The position numbers were made by a program, and so were the translations under genes. A stretch of 64,000 nucleotides of DNA. It comes from Verpa conica (Eukaryota > Ascomycota > Pezizomycetes > Pezizales > Morchellaceae). Within the stretch, counting starts at the first letter, position 1; every line of letters begins with the position of its first letter. The stretch spans positions 2,480,001 to 2,544,000 of the forward strand of contig JAUFSD010000001.1 of assembly GCA_033030425.1 (NCBI GenBank), in the 5' to 3' direction. The notes beneath the pieces were generated by a model that was not told the DNA's origin, ran no database searches, and saw nothing but the letters and a program-made list of their open reading frames with translations. Shown here in pieces: positions 36,510-49,001 of this stretch.

Positions 36510-39461
36510 TTACCTGTCAAAATGACTACTTTGGAGCCACGCATATACATCTTCAATTTCCAAACTTCGGCGGTACTGTTTTGTAGGATAACCCGCTACT
36601 GGATCATGAGGGTTCCCCGCGACACTGTAGTGGTTTGAGAAGTAGCTACCAATCTCAAACTGGCCACTAACGGCAATATTTGATACATCGTGGGTTGGAT
36701 ATGAAACGGGCGGGGAAGTGGGAGAGCTGTTATCCCTCGCAAGAACCATCCTTTGCACGATGACACTGAGTTCTGTGGCAGTCTTTGCACTCGCTGCCGC
36801 CGCTTCGTTACCTCTTTCGCCGAAGCTAGAAAGAAGAGTGATGACGAAACGTATATCTTCTTCATCGTTGTTTGGTGTACTACAAGCACCGGTAGCGCAG
36901 GTACATTCTTGCATTTCTTGGCCAAAGAGGCGGTTCAGAAGAAGTACTATGGCAGCGTTGAAGAGATAATGGTAGTCTGTGAAGGAGTGATGGGATATCC
37001 ACCCAGACGACTGGAGTTGTCTTCCTAAAGCTATATTCCGACGAGCAGCGTTTGCACAAATGCTGACGTGCTGTTCGATATGTGGTGGAATCTGTGGAAT
37101 AGTGTTGGAAGAGAGGAAAAATGCTGCTGTGCGTTGCTTTGCTGCCAATAACAGGGAAGGCCTAGTTGTCAAAATGTGTAGCTTGACTGAAATTAGTAAC
37201 GAAGATCTATTTCCTATCACCTAGGTGGGTTGCTATTACCTGATTGTATAGAAAGTGTAGAAGAAGCACAGAGCGCCCATGGGCGACTCCATTTATAAGC
37301 TTAAGTTCGGGGGGAAGGCTCTCTTCCCAGGAACGGAGATCATTATGGATATTCTCGATTACTCCTATAACATCACCAATCTCCCTCCCAAAGCCATTGG
37401 TGGTTTTGCGGACGCGGTAGACCTCTGAAGTGGCTAGAATTAGCGATTACACCTCCACAGTGCATGCTTATATATGAATAGCTTACTATTGACAACGTCT
37501 CCCATTATCTTACTAAGTCGGACATGCGCTGACAGGCCAACACCTGAAGGTAATGCCTCTCCCTTTTCTCTCGTCAGTTGCTTCTGTCTTGTTACTTAGA
37601 ACTTTATTATCTCCTACTCACAATGTCTGTAGGCAGATCTACATCAATATCCTCGTCGGAAAGCATTACTGGTCTCCCCATGTAGCAGCTAAATATCCTA
37701 TAACCGGGCACAACTTCAGAATTAAAGTCTTATATGCATGGGTAGGTTATGATTCATACCTATCTAGGATATAAATATTCCAGAATTCTCTCTTCCTTTC
37801 TTCATACTGTACACTTTTTCGTAGCTGATCCTCAGGACTAGATGTTGAGGAACTTTGCAATCCAGGGCCCTTATAACGACCGATCCCTCCAGAAACCCAT
37901 TCCCCCTTCCTCCATGTTCGATGGAGCCCATGGGATACGGCCATCCTAACGGCAAGACCGATGTACATATATGCTGCATCTCGTCTATTCGCCGATAGAA
38001 GGTAAAAGGACATTAAAGTGATTATTCGGAGGGAAGGTAAAGATGCTTCCTCAACTGGGTTGACAAGGAGTAGTTTTGCGCGAGCAAAAAATGTCATTCC
38101 AGGAAGAGTATTCGCGGTATGTGGGGCATAATGAGCTGACGAACTCTCACGAGCATTGGGATATCCTTGATCTAGGTGAGGGGATATGGAATCTGGTCCA
38201 GATACGAGGTGGCGCCACTGAGATGATATACCAGCCAATTCATCTTCAACGGTGGAGCTGGTCCCACTTGTTGCCATTACCTGGCAACTAAGGGCGAGTA
38301 TCATGTTTACCGCGCAAAGAGAGGTATAGTTAACGGGAGACACTGCGCCATTGATTGGGGGCCCGTAGTTTGTGGCATCGTATAAGGATTCGATTTCCAG
38401 ATACATTTTTGTTGGGTTGAACCAATAGAATATACCACCGCCAGTAATAGCACGGGCAGCAGAACCGCCGGCGCATAACTTCAAGAAGACATCAAGGTGC
38501 TTCAGAGCAGTAGCCTTCTGCGGCAAGGTATACGGGTCTGTAACCGGCAATGATAATGGTAGGCTGTCGTGGGTATAATAGGAAGATGTCACAGAAGTGA
38601 ACGATAGCGCAGGGTCCGCCGGATAGCTATGGCTAGCCATATACGAAATGTTCCGGGGTATGTGTGGGTTCGATGATCTAATAAAGTCTCGGATCTTATC
38701 TATGAAAGTTGCTCCAGCGGAATCTCCAATGAAGCCTATAGAGGTTAGCTGGTGGTGAATATTCGATTGCTATTGTATCATGACAGGACCTGATATCAAA
38801 TACTTACTCGAATATCCTTCTGAATAATTTGGAAGCCGGCTGGATTCATCAACTGCTTCAAAATCTTCGCCGGCGACGGCTGGATTATTGGAACCAAAGG
38901 GCCCAGCCTCTGGCCAAGTTGCCGTCCTGGGAGAGGTTGGCGATGGCTCTCCACTACTAGAAGTTATACTGCCACTATGACTCTGGAAACTAATACCAAA
39001 CCGGCCCGCGATATCTTCACGAAGAGCCTGGTCGGGTACTGCTTCATAAAGGGCCTTCTCGAGCGCGTATATTCTAGCTTGAAGCTTGTCGACGTAAAGC
39101 TCTGGCACTACAATTTTTGCAGAGGTAGGAGGGTAGTTACAGGTGACATTTGCAAGGTAGCATTGGCGACATGGTTGCTCCCCAGTACCTAAATTGTATT
39201 GGTTAACTATCTCCTAGCAGCTATGATAAAAAAGACTAGGTGGAGAATAATCAACATACATCTGATTTTTCGAGTCTTACAGTGGTCACACCTGCATAAG
39301 TGGATTCTTGTTAGCTTCTGCATTCAGTTATAGCTTTCTGCAGTATAGGGAACAAACGCGACAGCTATTCTCTTCCTATCTTCATCACGGACTTTTGGCC
39401 GTTGGCGGTTGGAACTAGCACGTCGGCGATGCTGGAATTGAAGTTCAGGTTGCTCGGACAT
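36510..39461 (-). CDS. Zn2Cys6 transcription factor with fungal_trans domain
   Basis: Nuclear DNA-binding regulator. The zinc cluster is C-DH-C-KTRKIR-C-TGEQP-C-RQ-C-YLANVT-C, spread over three exons and followed by a coiled linker (ELYVDKLQARIYALEKALYE). The middle-homology region includes GDSAGATFIDKIRDFI, YMYIGLAVRMAVSHGLHR, KREFWNIYILDR, SCYMGRPVMLSDEDID and LHILTTRPSLL. Exons: 39358-39461, 39260-39291 (only 32 nt), 38808-39188, 37760-38735, 37618-37697, 37487-37543, 37240-37424 and 36510-37181, giving about 828 residues. For the intron near 37.6 kb a GTGAGT donor with a 38-nt intron is also in frame and adds 12 residues; I prefer the 74-nt intron. Targets are unknown; no metabolic cluster adjoins it. 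Confidence 0.92.
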
Positions 39462-42400
39462 ATCTGAGAGAGATTATAGAGAGCACTTTGGCGTGTGAAG
39501 AAGGTCTTCCGCCTTTGCGTTCAGTATGTTTAAGCCCTGTTACGTGGGAATTAACTCTACAAAGTAACGGAAAGTACGAAGATATATATCCGGACTTTGC
39601 TTAAATATTGTATAGGGCCTGTAGGGAAACTTCTAACTGCCGGTTTCTTCAAGCCTCGGGAGTTCTACATATGATTGAATCAATCAGAAAGCGAAGACTG
39701 AGCAAGGTTGGGCTTGTATACATTGATACTTGATGTTGGCTATCTACGGAGATCTCGATTTTGGATGACTTTACCCCGTTATGTCTGCATCTTTGGACAA
39801 TCTATCGTTTTTACCATGCGAAAACGGCATTTTGTTATATTGGACCAGTACGTAGCTGCCTGTAAAATAAATGCATACAGTGCAGCATAGTATCGAATAG
39901 GCATCGCAACTAGAAAGTCCTCATCAAGCAGCCCGTGTAGCCGTCTTTAGGAATATCCAGCCCACCGGAACGAACCAACATTTACCGAATTTCTAGAGGC
40001 ATACAAGATGGACCAGGCGGAACGAGTAGGATTTTTTCTGCTTTTTCTTTTCTTCCCCTCCCCTTCATTAAATCAGAGTAAGTCCCCTAAAGGTGGAATC
40101 CAATAAAAACGCCTTTTTTTTACAACCAAACAGCTTAGAAAGTCTTTAGAGAACCAAAGTATCAAGATCGTACAGCACCTAGTGGAGGGGGTATCTAGGT
40201 GCATATTTCACCCGGCCCGTAAGCTTATGCAGAACCACCCCGCAGCCTTTAACAGAATGAAGGTAAATTAAGACGACCACCACGTGGAAATATCCCCTGC
40301 TTTATGTGGGGAAAATATATAGAGTGTGGGGGATATACCTAGCTAGGTTAATTACGGCCGCTACAAGGCCCCCACCAAGACCCTTAATTAATGGGCTTCC
40401 TGAAAGTGTGCATGCACAGAGAAACCTCATAGCTTGTAAAATCGAATGGCAAATATAAACATCGCGCGGTGAGACTACTCCTGGTTCACAGAGTGCGGCT
40501 TTTTTATCAGGTTCAGGTGTAGTTAGTTGCTAGTGCCAGTCTAGACTTCAATCCTTGGAAAACCAGAGGCTGTTTCTGATATCCGCACCCAGTTTACTAT
40601 TGGATATATAAACTAAACAGTTCCTGACCGAGGATTTCTGCTCTGCAAATCAGTTAAATGATCAAAATCTTGCAAAATTATTTGCATCGGTCTTTACATA
40701 TAAGATTATCGAACTTCTTAGAAAGGTAGGGCCACGCAATTCTAGTTCTTGAGCTCTCTCGCCGGCAGAAAATCGTAAAAATAAAAGAAAAAGAAAATTA
40801 GAGGTTGATCACTCCGGGCGAGACGGGGTGGGGAAGACTTTTTTTGTATTCTATATCCTTATGTGGTTGCCTTATGGTACTTATCCTAGCTAGAACTTGA
40901 CACGAAGTTGTCTAGCCGGCAGTTTTATTCAATTACAGATATTCTACACGTAATTATCTCTTGGGTATCTAATACGTTGTTTAGAGATTAGAAGTGATAC
41001 CATAAGTGTTGCTTTGGAGAATCATCTCTCACCCCCAGTAGAGGAAGTCAGAAGTTATTCCAAGTGCAGAAACAGGGCAGGATATGACAAAAAATTTCAG
41101 AGATAAAGACACTCCGTGTACTTGCTTTAACTTCCTATTAAGCATTATTATTTAGGAAAGTGAAAAAACTTCTAAGTATACTTTGTGGTGCAAGTAAAAA
41201 CACCTAATATGGGTCCTGGGATAGAGGGTTCAAGCTTGTCTCACACATATCCCAATAGGGACCCTTTTGGACCTGGTAGTTCACTGTTATCTTTACAGGA
41301 ATGGCTGGCTGGTAGATTCCTGCCCCATAAAGGTATGTAAGATATAAAAATAGGTAAATCTTGATTTTGAATATAATTCCCTCCAGTAAGAGAACGTACC
41401 ACTTGGTTGGCCTGCTTGTGAAAGACAGCATTAAAGGCCCCTATTGTGCGATTTGGGTCTTCGATCTAGATTCCGGAAACGAAACCGGCTTCCGGAATCG
41501 TGTTAGGGCCCTTTACATCCCTCAAAAACGGATGAACGCGTACCTCCTTGCGATTTCGCCTCTTGGTGCTGGATTCGGAGTCATTATTGCTATGAGTCGG
41601 AAAAAATCCCGGCCGATACTCGGATTAGATATGAGAACCGATTGTAAACGTAAGCTGGTGATACCAACCCCCTTTTTCAAGTATATCCAGGAGTTAGGCT
41701 AAATCCTGCCTGTTGTGTGCTGCTCTTCGGACTCAATGGAAGATAAATAATCCAAGAAAAAACCTTCCCCGAGAGATAGGGGGGGTATAGTACCAAAGAT
41801 ACTGTGAGATCAAGCAAGTAAGAACAGATCTGGTAGTTTAGTTGGTTCCCCAGAAATAGAAGGTAAACAACCACAAACCCGGCACATAACTTGAACATGA
41901 CTGAACATCTCTGACAGCAGCACCGTTATACTGAGGCTCTAGAGATCTCTAAGTCCTATGAATCTCAATGGGTGAATTTATAATTAATAATACAGTATAG
42001 CTGCCATTCTCTGCCAACGTTGACTACTGCCTTCGTGTATCTGTTTGCCACCTTCCTAGCTACCAAACACTCTCCCCACTTCTCGTCTTTCAGCTCGTCC
42101 AAAGATTTGCTCTAACCCCTGCTGGCATACTCTGCCGTTATTCTGAAACCTTCAAGACCCTGCCCCGCGTAATCGCTCCGAGATATTCGGCCGGCCTGGC
42201 TTTACTTATAAAGGTGTGTAGTGAAAAAAAAACAAGCCTTCCGCAGCACCCACAAGTAAAACGTTAGATTCTTGGCAAACCCCACTATGTATCAGCATCT
42301 GAGGGGAAGAAAGTATTCGTGTAATCCAATCTGGGTAATTGCCCGACCGTTATGTGCTGGTCTAACAGGATGCCTACGTGGTAAGGAGCTGGAGGTGGTT

Positions 42401-45400
42401 TTGACTCAGTCGAGCTTTGTGACAACGAGGAGTGGTGACAACACAAGCCGTGCATCCATGTGGTTCTCTCTGCAGAGAATACGTAGTTAAAGGGGGAAAG
42501 ATATCAGAATACCGAGGGACTGGTACCTTCCTAGGATATTGGGTGTGTGTATATTCGAGTGATAGTCTATGACGCCGAGGTGCTTTGGAATCCTGTTTTT
42601 AATGCTGCTCCAAGACCCTACCAATCAGATCCAAGTGTTTCTTCCGTTCTTATTTAATTCACGCCTTTCTGTCGGTGATTCCAATCTTTTGTTCTCGGCG
42701 ATGATACTAACGGTACCTGCCGAGAAAAACACTTCCAAAAAGACTCGTAAAGGTGGGCCCTATAATACTGGAGGCATTTAGAAATGCCAATGTGTCTAGA
42801 TACCCCGGCTATAAAGGTGATTTGATACCTGTGTTTTTTTTGTTTTTTTTTCGAATACAAGCTTTGAGTCCCTCCCGGAACATCTCCCGCCCATCCTGTG
42901 ACACAGCAAGTCATTTTTATCTCGAGGCCGAGGAAATACGTATGCTGGTGCGTTTTGGTACATATAGGCATACTTATAGGGGTGAATATGTACGCACTTT
43001 TTTTGCCGGATATGTGTGTTTTTCCGCATGTAAACCATTAGGAGCGGTAAGCATTTGTGTACATGCATGACATGCGTCAAGCGCCGATTACGGAGTGATG
43101 GCTGAAGAATCTTGAGATCTACGTACTTCTCGGCACTATCTTCCGAGATACTCTGGGTTGTGGTGAACATGGAGCGGCGGGGTTGTCCGCCTACAAAATC
43201 ACTAAGTAGATTGTGAGACAAGTACAGGATACCCCTGGACCAAGTACGTAGACCTAATGAAGTATTTAATTCCACCTCGTTTTTTAGAATTAGCAGGAGA
43301 CAAGCTGTGGAAAGAAGCTCCAACCCAGCCTTCTTCTAGATATTTTATCTGTTATTCTGAAAGCACTAGTGCAAGTACTCTAGCAAGATCTATGAGCTGA
43401 GATTTTATAGAATATGAGGTTTCTGCTATGGACTTATCACGCAATTGCAGGTATTATATTACTCGCTCTCCGAAGTAGATAACAGCATTAATTTATAAGA
43501 AAACAAAAAATTCAGCAATCAAGTGTTTCTCGGAACGTATTATACGTGTGGTCAAGGCTTTATACACTCCCGACCCTTTTCTTTGGTGGCCGGGTCTCGG
43601 CAAAACCACAGGATACATCAACTTCACCGCGGCCGTGTAAATAACTTATATGAGATTATTTCTGTATTATTTCCTGAAAACCCTATAAGTGTACGTACTA
43701 GCTGGCATTACGTCACTCTGGGGCCTGAGGAATCTCGTCTGCCTCAGGTGCGTCTGTGGTTTTTAAGGGGTTCGGTTCCGTGAAGATAGGTGTAACGATA
43801 TCGAAAATCAAGGGCAGGTACGTAGCTTCATAAGGTATCATAAAAACTTATATTACCGTCTCCGTATTCTAGAAATAAACGGGAAGCCACACACGCTAGA
43901 TCTACAAAAAAAAAGAGGGGAGAAAAAAAAGGTAACGGTTACACCGCAGCAAGATCGCCAAAGGAGTCGGATGTAAGCGGATCTAGAATTCAGTGGTTGT
44001 GAGATTTGAGCTCGGTCACTTCATGATAGATTGTTGAAAGTGATAGGTACTGTGCCTATAAAACCTGTAGTATAATCGTACTACAAAGGGGAATCTCCCT
44101 AAAGTGCACAACGTGGCACTAAATGAAGATGTGCATATCAAATTATTTCTCGACTGTCTTATGCCTGCAGCTGGTACATATTTAAGCGTTAAACTGCAGC
44201 ATGCCACATATGACGTGCACACGGGGATCGTGGGGTCAATTAATGCCAATAAAAACAAGCTTTTAACCTGTACGTTCGGGTCGGTGAGAAGACTGATTGT
44301 ACATGATACTCAAGCCCTAGAATTGCGTGCGATCTCTCTGGATTAGTCTTCGGAGTCATGCACGCCCCGAAACTCCGTGTTTACAGATCTCCCTATGGAT
44401 AATGTCGATGACAATTTACGGCTTTCGGCGGGGTCCATAATTGTCTAGCTCGTGTCGTTTGAATTCTCCAAGGTTCGATAATTAATAATAGAATTACTTT
44501 CTATGTTTACAGCAAACAATAGGTTGTGGAGAGAGACATAGTCGCGGGGTAGGATCTTTTTTGGCCCTAAAGAAGACTGGCAGGACTGTTCGGTAGTTGA
44601 AATATAAATCCCACATATTCAGTGGAGTCATTCGTAGATTCGAGAGCGTTTAACCCCCAAAGTCAGATCGGAAAGTATACTACTCCTACACTTTATGTCA
44701 TAGGGTCGGTAGTCAAATCATATGTTTTGTATATGCAGAAACCTTGGGCCCTGAAGGTATAAACCTGAAAACTTGGAATCGACTATCTGATTTGTAGGTA
44801 TGCTAGGCTGGACCGATTTAGGAGCCATTACCAGATCGTTCTCAGGTCCCTTTTTGCCTGTCCTAAATATGGAGCAAGTAATCACAATAAGCCAATAAGG
44901 CTACATCTATATCCAGCCTGCCCCTAGGTCGCACCCACATTGGCTTGTAGAACTTTCATTCAGTCCTAATATCAATAGACCACCATTAACCATGAAGAGG
45001 CCATTGCATCAACCGACAAGCACCACCACCACTTTAAATTAAATATGATCTTAATGAAACTTTGCCCATAGTTAGCTATACACTCATGATAAAGGCTATA
45101 TATCCTACAAATCAGAAAAAATACTACAGATATTTCTTATATCTATGCTAGACAAGACTACTAGGTTGAAGCTTAATTTAAGAGACCGATTTGTTACTTT
45201 TAGATCGATGGATAGCTGTAGAGTAATCGAGGGGGGTTGACAGGAAAAGAGTACCTGAAAATAACTTTATTGATAAAAAAAGGCCTTTCATTTGTCCTTG
45301 CCTAGCTAGCTAGCTGGTTGGTCAAGTTTATATTTCTTGAGATTTGCACTTAATACCCTTCATATCCATCAGAGGCATTCTGCGAATTAACACGAATCAA

Positions 45401-46199
45401 TGTCCTTATCCTTCGTAGTAGTACCAGGGAAGGAAGTCCCAGTCGAGCTATATGGTTGGCGGACGGGGTAAACCCAAGGACCATGGATGCAACTATAATG
45501 ATTACTCAGTTCTGAAGATCAACCAATAAATGATACTTAGAGGTAGGATGTTGTTGGACCACGGAGGCTGATATCGATGTTGGTGATACTGCACCGATAA
45601 CACCACGATCTTATATGTAGACTTAACCGAGAACTACTCGGCTACAAACCTAGAGTACCTCAAAGAGATGGTGATGGGATCAAGAGAAATTCCGGTGGTA
45701 ATTAACTGCTTAGCACCGAGGCAAGAAGTCAGATGGAGGGCAAAACAATTTGGTACCATATTTTGGACGGAACTCATGGCCGGCCTTAAACCGCTTCTCT
45801 TTATTAATTTCAATGTCCGGGAAAAAACAGGTTTCTCACGATTCCCCCTCTCTCCCTTTCTATTCGTTGAGAAAGTAACTTATGGTGATTGTGAGTTCAA
45901 ATAGTATACATAAGATGTGTGGTTAAGGATTCAACAATCTTTGCCGAATTTGTCATACGAGTAGCCCGGCTTGCAGGGTCTAGAGTCTACTTTCCAATGT
46001 CACCCTCATGTAGTTTGCCGTTAATGTGACTTCGATCGATACTTCACTTCTACTCAGTTTACATTTAAGCATATGCACTCAGGCACAGAGGTCCATCAAC
46101 TAAAAGCAATAATAGCTACATAATAATAAAAGAAGTTCATAATATAATCAAAACACCGTTTTATATGCCCGATCCGTCACCTCCATCCCATACACCGCT
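39462..46199. other. Longest gene-free block
   Basis: Almost 7 kb without a supportable gene. Frames up to 175 codons (for example 42796-43323 minus) lack family motifs, splice-linked partners and sensible composition. It includes a perfect 10-bp stem at 41469-41499 and a short CTAG repeat near 45302. The 5' part is the promoter of the Zn2Cys6 gene. Confidence 0.5.
41469..41499. repeat. 10-bp perfect stem-loop
   Basis: GATTCCGGAA at 41469-41478 pairs exactly with TTCCGGAATC at 41490-41499 across an 11-nt loop. Confidence 0.6.
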
Positions 46200-48385
46200 T
46201 CAGTAATGTCTAAAATAAAGAAATCTTGGGACCTGATCACAAATATAATCTACTTCATCCCTTGTAATCTCAACAACAAGTGGCCTCATTGCCCCATGCC
46301 GATCCTTGACGATCTCGATCGCATAGATCATCTGCTTTGTCTCTGAGCCATCACCTAGCGCGAAAATTTCCAATTTCTTCGGATCAAATCCTCTACTAGT
46401 AGTTACCGGGGATTCATCATCCTCGATGTCACTAACGCCAAACGAAGCCCCCCAGTCATCTGTATTTACAGGCCGAGAATAAGATTTCAGACAAGCAGTA
46501 ACAAAGTTTAGTGCGTAGCCGTTAGTCCAGTGTGGGCGGTCAAGTTCGTTATTGAAGCTGATGCGGCAGTTGAGGGCGCGGATAGAGCACGGGAGAAGCG
46601 CATGCATTGCTCGAATCTGTATTACATGCAGTAATTTAGTCCATTGAGGTCAAAAGATTGATGCGAAATATGAGGGATGTTACTTCTGCATCCGAACTGT
46701 AGTGCTCTGGCGAGAAAGCAATGTCTCTCAAGCGGTCAAGCTTCTTCAATGATCGTAAGTGGTCTTGGCTTGGTGCAACTGCCGTATTAGTAGTCTGGAA
46801 CCGACCATCAAGAACCAGTGTTTCTAGAGAGCTTTTGTGGGAAACGATGGAGTTGATTAGATCGCTGCTGAATCCGGCATCCATATCTTTAAAAAACAAA
46901 TGCAGGTGCTTTAATGAACCCTCAAAGCTTGATAAAAACTCAGGGACATCTTCTGGAGTAGGTGTGACAAGTTCGAATGTCGTAAGCTTGGCTTTCTTCG
47001 CTGATGTTGTCATGGCTCGAAGAAGTTCTTTATCATTTTCACAAGATATCAATACAAGGTCTGTCAAGTGATCCAGATTGAGGTACGATTCTAGCGTCTG
47101 AGGGATCTCGGCGATTGGGAAATAAGCTAGCCGTACGTAATTCGGTTTATGTCTTGTGTCTGGTAGCATCAGAATATCTGGAATCAGAAGGTTTTGACGG
47201 CCCTCAACCGCCACTGACGATTCAATTTCCAGACGTAATGAATCGAGCTTAGAACCCTTTTCGAGCAGCTTATTAATTTGAGTGAGGTGAGAAGCTGTTT
47301 GGATATTTCCCACGTGTAGAGTTGTCAACGAGGTACAGTCGCCGATATTTAGGAGAGTCCGGTAATCTGGTTTAAAAAGAGGCATAAATAGCCGGAGGTC
47401 CTCGATTTTTGTTTGGTACTTCCGAAGATGCTCTAAGATTATGGAGTGCGGTGATGCATCAGGGTACCATCTATATTTAAGGGAGTGTATTTCAACAGGG
47501 TGATTCTTACAAAAAACACCACAGGGTTAGGGTCTGTCTTACAGGAATCCTTGTAGTTGATCCTTTGGTATCTTCCTCAAGACGTCCCTGAGGAGCAGAC
47601 ACATCCCATACATGTGCTCGGTAGCGGAATTACTCCGTTCGTAGTCCTCGACAATCTCTCGCTTGAACTCACCATAGACATTGATCTGCTTGCAATGGAC
47701 CAGATTGCGTTGTTCGGGGATTATGAGACAATGTAGTAACCGTGGAGTAAACATTGTCCCTTGGGTTACTATTAACTCTATGCTTTTGTAGAGACGTGGT
47801 GCAGCGAGGGCCTTTAGCTTTGTACATGAAAGACAAAGTGAGGCCAGGTCGCTCGGACGGCGTATCTATGTATGTTAGTTTACATATATATATCGGGCAA
47901 CATTGCAAATCCCACCAAGTAGGTGGGCGTACCTCCTGCATAATTTTGTCCGAGATTTCTAGCGGGAGGTCAAGTATGCTTTTTTTCGTGGAACTTCCAA
48001 CTTTCGGTTCCTCTTTTGTATCACGTTTTGCATCTATCGCTGGAATACCAGTGTCCCCGGCTGTAACCGTAGATTCTTCATCTTGGGGTACAATGGGATC
48101 TACTAGATCTAACGAGGCCTGTGTTATTGAAGCTGCAGCATCTTCTGTATTCCCCCTATCGATTAGTGACGTATCGCTCAGCTCATCGCCCGGAGGTGAA
48201 ATGATTTCGAGCTCAGAACTTCTGGTATTTGTATTCTCGAGACTCTCTTGAGATGCACTACTCGATAGTGGTAAAGATCCCCTTGTGAGTTCCGGTCGAG
48301 AGTCGACTATAGTCTGGTGCTTGATTTCTTCGGCCACAGCTTCGATTGGTGCAGGTTTCATAGTTGCCCCAAGATCTTCAGCCAT
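46200..48385 (-). CDS. F-box protein with leucine-rich-like C-terminal region
   Basis: Likely substrate-recognition subunit of an SCF ubiquitin ligase. Four exons (47933-48385, 47543-47865, 46684-47470, 46200-46616; introns 67, 72 and 67 nt) give 659 residues. Residues 1-135 are acidic, Ser/Thr/Glu-rich and probably disordered. The F-box follows at ~136-180 (SILDLPLEISDKIMQE joined to IRRPSDLASLCLSCTKLKAL and RLYKSIEL). Beyond it are leucine-rich segments such as LTTLHVGN, LDSLRLEIE, LTDLVLISC, LKHLHLFF and LETLVLDG, as in many fungal F-box proteins. I start at MAEDLGATMK; an in-frame ATG lies 18 nt upstream. The substrate is unknown. Confidence 0.88.
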
Positions 48386-49001
48386 GGTTGACCGTAGCAG
48401 CAAGTTCGTAGAGCGGTGAACGAGGCTGAGGATAGTTAATGGAGGGAGATCGAGATTAAGTACCGAGCAAGAACCAAAGGAAACAAGTCTGAGTCACGAA
48501 TAGTGATGGATTTTAAGTTGATGTTCAGCCTCAAGAGCTTGCCCCCCGCCGTTGCTGACTGCTAAGGCCCCTTGCTCTTCTCGCGTGGCAGCCTTGCAAC
48601 CCTTGCTGCACGATGCGCGAAAGATGTCTTTCAATCCAAGATCTGGGTATCGACATAAAAAGACCCGCGGGCCTGGGCCTACGTACCTACTTTTATATAA
48701 TTCATCAGATATAGGGCCCGGGAGACTGCTTTACGGCAACGTGATGATCGGAGAATATCTATGGGTGGCTGACTGGCAAGCTCCTTAATACCAAGATTAA
48801 GCTTGGCTATGGAGACTAGAACAAGTACTTGGACATCGAGATAATCACCTGCTCTCATTTCACCTGCAGGAGCTGCAGTTAATGTAAGAGTCTATAATTC
48901 ATACATGTCAACTAATACCCATACATAGGGGGTGCATGGTTGGTTTTCAATGTTAATGACTTGTTAATAGTACATCTTGCAACAATATACGGCAAATACA
49001 C
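48386..49001. other. Intergenic region
   Basis: Holds the F-box promoter (GC-rich near 48540-48730) and the 3' end of the M28 copy 2 gene. I see no gene. Confidence 0.5.

Noticed and set aside
42796..43323. 175-codon minus-strand open frame
   Set aside because: No family motif, odd composition (runs such as KKTKKTQ from a poly-T tract) and no splice-linked continuation.
45302..45316. CTAG tandem repeat
   Set aside because: Only about three units; too short to call a microsatellite of interest.
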